From positions 1-9,276 of the forward strand of contig JAHWKS010000136.1 of assembly GCA_019347795.1 (NCBI GenBank): a stretch of 9,276 nt of DNA, given 5' to 3'. Numbering within the stretch: the stretch's first letter is position 1; each line of letters opens with the position of its first letter. Origin of the DNA: Planctomycetota bacterium (GTDB lineage Bacteria > Planctomycetota > Planctomycetia > Pirellulales > Pirellulaceae). A program made the translations under genes and the position numbers. Below, one piece after another: positions 5,379 through 9,276 of the stretch. The notes beneath the pieces were generated by a model, which saw only the letters and a list, made by a program, of their open reading frames with translations, was not told where the DNA came from and did not search any database.

Positions 5379-7316
5379 ATGTCAACCGCGACACTCGAAA
5401 GAATCTTAATCGTCGAGGACGACCCCGGCGTGGCGCTCTTGCAGCGCCGGCGCTTGGAGCGGGCCGGCTATACGGCAGTCACCGCCGGCACGACCGACGA
5501 GGCGATGGCGATCATTACCGCGGGCGGAATCGAACTGGTCTTGCTCGACTACCGGCTTCCGGGCGACGTGAACGGCCTGGACTTCTATGGGCAGTTAATG
5601 GCGGCCGGCTACGACCTTCCGGTGATCGTCGTCACGGGATTCAGCGACGAGGCGACCGTCATCCAGGCTTTACGAGTGGGGGTGCGCGATTTCGTGACCA
5701 AGTCGGTCGAGTACTTGGACTACCTGCCGGAAGCGGTGCATCGCGTTTTGGAGCGGGAGCGGATCAAGGATCGCCTGGTGCAGTCCGAGGCTCGACTGCG
5801 TGAGCAGGCTACCCTCCTCGATAAGGCGCGGGACGCCATTTTGGTGCTAGATTTAGAGGACCGAATCCAGTTTTGGAACCATGGGGCGGAGCGGTTGTAC
5901 GGCTGGTCCGCCGACGAGGCCGTCGGCCGCAGCTGCCGCGAGCTGCTGGACCAGGAATCGTCCCCGTGGGCGGAGGAGGCTGATCATCTCGTACTTCAAA
6001 CGGGAGAATGGAGCGGCGAGTTACGGCAAAAAACCAGAAAGGGGCAGAACATTATGGTTGAAAGCCGTTGGACCCTCATCCACGACGACGAGGGTCGAGC
6101 GAAGTCGAAGCTTGTTATCAACAGCGACATCACTGAGAAAAAGACGTTGCAAACCCACCTTCTGCATGCGCAGAGGATGGAAGCCGTCGGCGCTTTGGCC
6201 GGCGGAGTGGCGCATGAATTCAACAACCTGCTGCAGGCGATCCACGGTTACACGACGATCACCCTGGATGGACTTTGTCCGACCGAGCAGCGATTCCAGG
6301 ATCTCCAGCAGGTATTAAAGGCCGCGGAGCGGGCGTCGGGCCTGACCCGCCAATTGCTGGGGTTCGGCCGCCGGCAAATGTTGAGCCCCACGCACCTGGC
6401 GCCCAATGGCCTGGTGCACGATTTGATCAAGATGCTTCGCCCGTTGATCGGCGCGCACATCGAGCTGGAGACGCGCTTGGGGCAAGACGTGGGGACGCTC
6501 TACGCCGACGTCACGCTGCTCCAGCAAATGCTCATGAACCTCTGCGTCAACGCCCGCGACGCCATGCCGGACGGCGGCAAGCTGGTGATCAAGACCGAGG
6601 CCGTGACGCTCAGCGAGGAGTATTGTGCTTCTCACATCAATCTGAAGCCCGGGCGGTACGTGCTCTTCACGGTCGCCGATACCGGCTGCGGGATGACGGC
6701 GGACGTGAGAGACCGAATATTCGAGCCGTTCTTCACCACCAAAGCCGTCGGCAGAGGCACCGGCTTGGGTCTGGCGATGGTCTACGGCGTGGTGCAGCAA
6801 CACGGCGGCGCGATCCACGTCTACAGCGAGCCGGAGATGGGGACAACTTTTCGCCTCTACCTGCCGACGGTGAATTCGGCGGCGGAAGCATCGGCCGATG
6901 AGGAGGCGGCGCCGGCTGCCGGTGGGAGCGAGACGATCCTCATTGCCGAGGACGAGCCGTTGGTGCGCGAACTGGCCGTGCGAATTCTGCACGAAGCGGG
7001 CTATCGCACAATTACCGCCAGCGACGGCGAGCAGGCCGTGCGCGTTTACGAGGCCCAGGGCCGAGAGATCGACCTGGCGCTCCTGGACGTGGTGATGCCC
7101 AAGCTGAACGGACGAATGGTGTGCCACGCAATCCGGGGGATGGACCCCGAGGCGAAAGTTCTCTTTTGCAGCGGCTATGACGCGGAAACGAGTTGCGGCG
7201 GATTCGTATCTGGTGAGGGACTGACGTTCGTACAAAAGCCCTTTCAGCGGCAGGAGCTGTTGCGGGCCGTGCGCGGCGCCTTGGATGAGGAGGCGCTATG
7301 TTCGGCAAGCCAATGA
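5379..7316 (+). CDS. Soluble hybrid histidine kinase (REC, PAS, HisKA, HATPase, REC)
   Basis: A cytoplasmic hybrid kinase of 645 aa with a receiver at each end and no membrane segment. The N-terminal receiver (about 8-125) has Glu13-Asp14-Asp15, phospho-acceptor Asp57 in 'LLDYRLP', Thr86 and Lys108; Lys108 is followed by Ser rather than the usual Pro. A PAS domain spans about 144-254 and ends in 'NSDITEKK'. HisKA has phospho-acceptor His279 in '[10 protein letters not shown]', the type common in hybrid kinases with a trailing receiver. The ATPase domain shows Asn387/Asn391, 'DTGCGM' from Asp434, 'EPFFTTK' and 'GRGTGLGL' (458-465). After an Ala/Glu-rich linker (about 500-515) comes the second receiver, with Glu524-Asp525, phospho-acceptor Asp570 in 'LLDVVMP', Ser598 and Lys620 in 'VQKPF'. 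The kinase probably has its activity set by phosphorylation of its own N-terminal receiver from another kinase (inference). Its stop codon lies inside the next gene, a 19-nt overlap that suggests coupling with the HD-GYP protein. Confidence 0.94.
   Translation: MSTATLERILIVEDDPGVALLQRRRLERAGYTAVTAGTTDEAMAIITAGGIELVLLDYRLPGDVNGLDFYGQLMAAGYDLPVIVVTGFSDEATVIQALRVGVRDFVTKSVEYLDYLPEAVHRVLERERIKDRLVQSEARLREQATLLDKARDAILVLDLEDRIQFWNHGAERLYGWSADEAVGRSCRELLDQESSPWAEEADHLVLQTGEWSGELRQKTRKGQNIMVESRWTLIHDDEGRAKSKLVINSDITEKKTLQTHLLHAQRMEAVGALAGGVAHEFNNLLQAIHGYTTITLDGLCPTEQRFQDLQQVLKAAERASGLTRQLLGFGRRQMLSPTHLAPNGLVHDLIKMLRPLIGAHIELETRLGQDVGTLYADVTLLQQMLMNLCVNARDAMPDGGKLVIKTEAVTLSEEYCASHINLKPGRYVLFTVADTGCGMTADVRDRIFEPFFTTKAVGRGTGLGLAMVYGVVQQHGGAIHVYSEPEMGTTFRLYLPTVNSAAEASADEEAAPAAGGSETILIAEDEPLVRELAVRILHEAGYRTITASDGEQAVRVYEAQGREIDLALLDVVMPKLNGRMVCHAIRGMDPEAKVLFCSGYDAETSCGGFVSGEGLTFVQKPFQRQELLRAVRGALDEEALCSASQ
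7287..7293 (+). promoter_or_regulatory. Ribosome binding site deciding the start of the HD-GYP gene
   Basis: GAGGAGG ends 4 nt before the ATG at 7298, inside the end of the hybrid kinase gene. A second in-frame ATG at 7313 would give a classic ATGA stop/start overlap with the kinase stop (7314-7316) but is 19 nt from this site and has no good one of its own, so 7298 is preferred. Confidence 0.65.
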
Positions 7317-8452
7317 GCGACGGGCAGCCTGCGCGCGTCCTCGTCGTGGATGATGAGCCGCTTGCACGCGACTTGCTGGTCCGCTGGATGAAGGAAGCCG
7401 GATACGTCTGCGCCGCAGCCAGTCAACCCAGCGAGGCCTGGGAGCACCTCCAGACGCACGAGGTGGAACTCGCGACGCTGGACGTGCGCATGCCCGGCGA
7501 ATCGGGGACCCAGTTGCTGCATCGTATCGCAACGACGTTCCCCGACGTGTCCGTGCTCATGCTCACGGGCGTGAATGAGACGCGCACGGCGATCGAGGCC
7601 CTCACCCAAGGCGCCTGCGGTTATCTCCTGAAGCCGGTGGAACGGGAGGAGTTGCTCTTTCAGGCCCAGCGCGCCTTGGAGCGCCGGCGCTTGATTTTGG
7701 AGAACCGGGCCTACACGGAGCACTTAGAGGCGGAGGTCCGCCGCCAGACGCTCGAGGTGCGACGCGCTCACGAGGAAACGGTGTATCGCCTGATTGCCGC
7801 TTCGTCCTGCCGCGACGGCGAAACCGGCGCCCATATTCGCCGAACGGGGCTCTACAGCGAAGTGTTGGCGGAGATGGCTGGTTGCCCCCCCGGCGAGGTC
7901 GAAAACATCCGCCTCGCGGCGCCCATGCACGATGTGGGCAAGATCGGCATTCCCGATGCGGTGCTCTGCAAGCCGGGAAAGCTGACGGCTCAGGAATACG
8001 AGGTCATGAAGACCCACACCGACATCGGCGGACGAATGCTGGCCGGCTCCCACTCGCCGATGCTCCAGATGGCGGAGCGGATTGCGAGGCATCATCACGA
8101 GCGATGGGATGGGAAAGGCTATCCGGCTGGACTATCGGGCCTGGACATTCCGGAATGCGCCCGCATCGTGTCCATCGTCGATGTGTATGACGCAGTCTCC
8201 CATGACCGGGTCTATCGTCCGGCAATGCCCGAGCCGCAGGTTCTCCAGATCCTGGAGGAGGGTCGGGGAACGCACTTTGACCCGGACCTGTTAAGGCTGT
8301 TTTTCGTTGCCCTCCCGGAGATGCGACGGATCGCGCAAGAATACCCCGACGAATGTTTCGCCCCCTCGGACGCAACCTGCGCTCCGGGCGAGCCAACTCC
8401 CGTTCCGACGTTTTCCCCACTGCTCGGCGCCCTGGAAGACGCGGCGCCATGA
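7298..8452 (+). CDS. REC-HD-GYP response regulator, predicted c-di-GMP phosphodiesterase
   Basis: A response regulator of 384 aa with the RpfG layout. The receiver (about 13-120) has Asp18-Asp19, phospho-acceptor Asp62 in 'LDVRMPGESG', Thr90 and Lys112 in 'LLKPV'. A charged helix (about 125-160) links to the HD-GYP domain (about 160-345). The metal-binding and signature residues are visible: His178 in 'ETGAHIRR', His211-Asp212 in 'MHDVGKIGIPD', His240 in 'MKTHTDIG', His265-His267 before 'ERWDGKGYP' (GYP at 274-276), and Asp298 in 'DVYDAV'. 'GTHFDPDL' closes the domain. With these intact, the family function is hydrolysis of cyclic di-GMP, controlled by receiver phosphorylation. The C-terminal ~30 residues are Pro/Ala-rich and unlikely to be folded. 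The 19-nt overlap with the hybrid kinase makes that kinase the likely phosphate donor (inference). No GGDEF cyclase is present in the window. Confidence 0.95.
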   Translation: MFGKPMSDGQPARVLVVDDEPLARDLLVRWMKEAGYVCAAASQPSEAWEHLQTHEVELATLDVRMPGESGTQLLHRIATTFPDVSVLMLTGVNETRTAIEALTQGACGYLLKPVEREELLFQAQRALERRRLILENRAYTEHLEAEVRRQTLEVRRAHEETVYRLIAASSCRDGETGAHIRRTGLYSEVLAEMAGCPPGEVENIRLAAPMHDVGKIGIPDAVLCKPGKLTAQEYEVMKTHTDIGGRMLAGSHSPMLQMAERIARHHHERWDGKGYPAGLSGLDIPECARIVSIVDVYDAVSHDRVYRPAMPEPQVLQILEEGRGTHFDPDLLRLFFVALPEMRRIAQEYPDECFAPSDATCAPGEPTPVPTFSPLLGALEDAAP

Positions 8453-8529
8453 GCAAGCGCCGTTCACACACGCCCCGGCCAGCAACCCGGCCCGCTGCAT
8501 CACCTTGGAGGCAGGTCCCATGGTCGTAA
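8449..8529 (+). CDS. Possible 26-codon bridging ORF (doubtful)
   Basis: An ATG at 8449 overlaps the HD-GYP stop as ATGA, and the frame runs 26 codons to TAA at 8527-8529, 10 nt past the ATG of the HDOD gene. A GGAAG lies upstream at a loose spacing. The predicted peptide is basic and Pro/Arg-rich (MSKRRSHTPRPA...) with no recognised family. It may carry ribosomes to the HDOD start, or it may be chance. Confidence 0.15.
   Translation: MSKRRSHTPRPATRPAASPWRQVPWS
8507..8511 (+). promoter_or_regulatory. Ribosome binding site for the HDOD gene
   Basis: GGAGG ends 8 nt before the ATG at 8520. The spacing is ideal and supports that start, which leaves 67 bp between the HD-GYP stop and the HDOD protein. 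Confidence 0.75.
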
Positions 8530-9276
8530 AACATCGAGTCGCCGTGCTGATGCACGACGTCGGACGGGCCGTGGAGCTCGCGGAGCTACTCGAGAAGCGA
8601 AGCGCGATTGCCGTCCTCACGACCAGCTCCGACGAGCTCTACCAGGCCCTCAACCGAAATCCCATCGATCTGATTGTCATTGAACAGGGATTAGCGGGTT
8701 TCCTTACCGGCGTGGAGATACTCGAGCGCCTGTTCAGCGATCTGCTCCGCCCCACGACGCTGCTGCTAGGCGAACTGTCGAAGGAAGAGCAGCGCCGGGT
8801 GGAAGCGATCGGCGTGCAGCGGGTGTTGGCGCCGGAGTCTTCGCCCGAACAGATTGTCTCCACCATTCAGCAACTGCTGCGAAGCGCTGCGCACGAGGCG
8901 GACGTAATCTCGCCTGCGGCCCGGCACATCGTGCAGCGCGCCGATTACATTCAACCGCTGCCGCAATTGCTGGTGAAGCTGGTCACGTACCTGCGCGACG
9001 ACAATCTCGATGTAACCCGCTTGGTGCGTGATATCTCGACCGATCCGCTGATCGCCGCCGACCTCCTACGACACGCCAACAGCAGCGCCGTCGCGCGCCG
9101 GCAGCCGACCACGAAGATTTCTGACGCGGTGAATTATCTCGGCGCCCGCAAGGCGATCGGCGTGGCGATCTCGACGGGCATGCTGCGGGCCCGCGGCGCC
9201 TTGCTGGGCGATTTGCCGCCGTCGCTTCACCAGTGGCACAGCTCCCGCGCCGTGCTCACCGCCTGCACGGCGGCCG
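8520..9276 (+). CDS. Degenerate receiver fused to HDOD domain, 3' partial
   Basis: The open frame starts at ATG 8520 with a good GGAGG site and runs 252 codons to the right window edge without a stop. Residues about 5-120 have the length and alternating strand/helix pattern of a receiver domain, but the key residues are missing. Only one acidic residue (Asp13) stands in the 'LMHDVGR' pocket, Glu55 in 'LIVIEQGLAG' replaces the phospho-Asp, Gly84 replaces the Thr/Ser switch and Ala104 replaces the Lys. From about residue 142 an HDOD domain begins: 'QPLPQLLVKLVTYL', then 'DISTDPLIAADLLRHANSS' and 'ISDAVNYLGARKAIGVAIS'. HDOD domains are related to HD hydrolases but lack the metal site and usually act in regulation through protein contacts. 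The position after an HD-GYP gene suggests an output or scaffold role in the same pathway (inference). Domains beyond the window edge are unknown. Confidence 0.88.
   Translation, partial: MVVKHRVAVLMHDVGRAVELAELLEKRSAIAVLTTSSDELYQALNRNPIDLIVIEQGLAGFLTGVEILERLFSDLLRPTTLLLGELSKEEQRRVEAIGVQRVLAPESSPEQIVSTIQQLLRSAAHEADVISPAARHIVQRADYIQPLPQLLVKLVTYLRDDNLDVTRLVRDISTDPLIAADLLRHANSSAVARRQPTTKISDAVNYLGARKAIGVAISTGMLRARGALLGDLPPSLHQWHSSRAVLTACTAA

Noticed and set aside
6315..7235. Long minus-strand open frame of 306 codons opposite the soluble hybrid kinase
   Set aside because: The + strand here encodes clear HisKA, ATPase and receiver motifs. The antisense translation is His/Arg/Gln-rich without any recognisable domain, as expected from high-GC shadow frames.
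1..9276. Search for mobile elements, CRISPR repeats, toxin-antitoxin or defence genes, tRNA and rRNA
   Set aside because: No terminal inverted repeats, transposase or integrase motifs, regularly spaced repeats, or RNA gene signatures were seen. The window is signalling genes throughout.

Overview
This 9.3 kb window is a high-GC bacterial segment made almost entirely of signal-transduction genes, all on the + strand. No rRNA, tRNA, CRISPR array, transposase or phage gene is visible. A bacterium rich in hybrid histidine kinases is indicated. The combination of DUF4118-type and 'MxxNTA'-type membrane sensors, an Rcp1-type receiver protein, 'VAHEFNN'-type hybrid kinases, HD-GYP and HDOD outputs, and GTG starts would suit a planctomycete. 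Deltaproteobacteria, Acidobacteria or a cyanobacterium-like lineage cannot be excluded from sequence alone.

Layout: (1) 3-2360, the 3' part of a large hybrid histidine kinase (end of a DUF4118-like membrane domain, HisKA, HATPase, two receivers, HPt), cut by the left window edge. (2) 2361-2631, a 271-bp non-coding gap with an AT-rich island, a GC hairpin and an orphan Shine-Dalgarno-like motif; it probably holds the promoter and leader of the next operon. (3) 2632-4947, an eight-helix membrane PAS histidine kinase, overlapping by 41 nt (4) 4907-5350, a stand-alone Rcp1/CheY-like receiver. (5) 5379-7316, a soluble REC-PAS-HisKA-HATPase-REC hybrid kinase, overlapping by 19 nt (6) 7298-8452, a REC-HD-GYP protein with an apparently complete c-di-GMP phosphodiesterase site. 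(7) 8520 to the right edge, a protein with a degenerate receiver fused to an HDOD domain, truncated by the window.

Genes 3 to 7 look like one operon: same strand, two long overlaps and two short gaps, each downstream start preceded by a purine-rich ribosome binding site. Counting the first gene, there are three kinases and seven receiver or receiver-like domains, six with intact phosphorylation residues, and no DNA-binding output domain. The most economical reading (inference) is a multi-input phosphorelay. A membrane kinase signals through its small receiver, a cytoplasmic hybrid kinase integrates signals, and the outputs are c-di-GMP breakdown by HD-GYP and an HDOD effector that cannot be phosphorylated in the usual way.

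Every protein belongs to a recognisable family. What is unusual is the arrangement, the degenerate receiver on the HDOD protein, a perfect 22-bp palindrome inside the first kinase gene, and the threefold internal motif of the membrane sensor. No wholly new protein family is seen.
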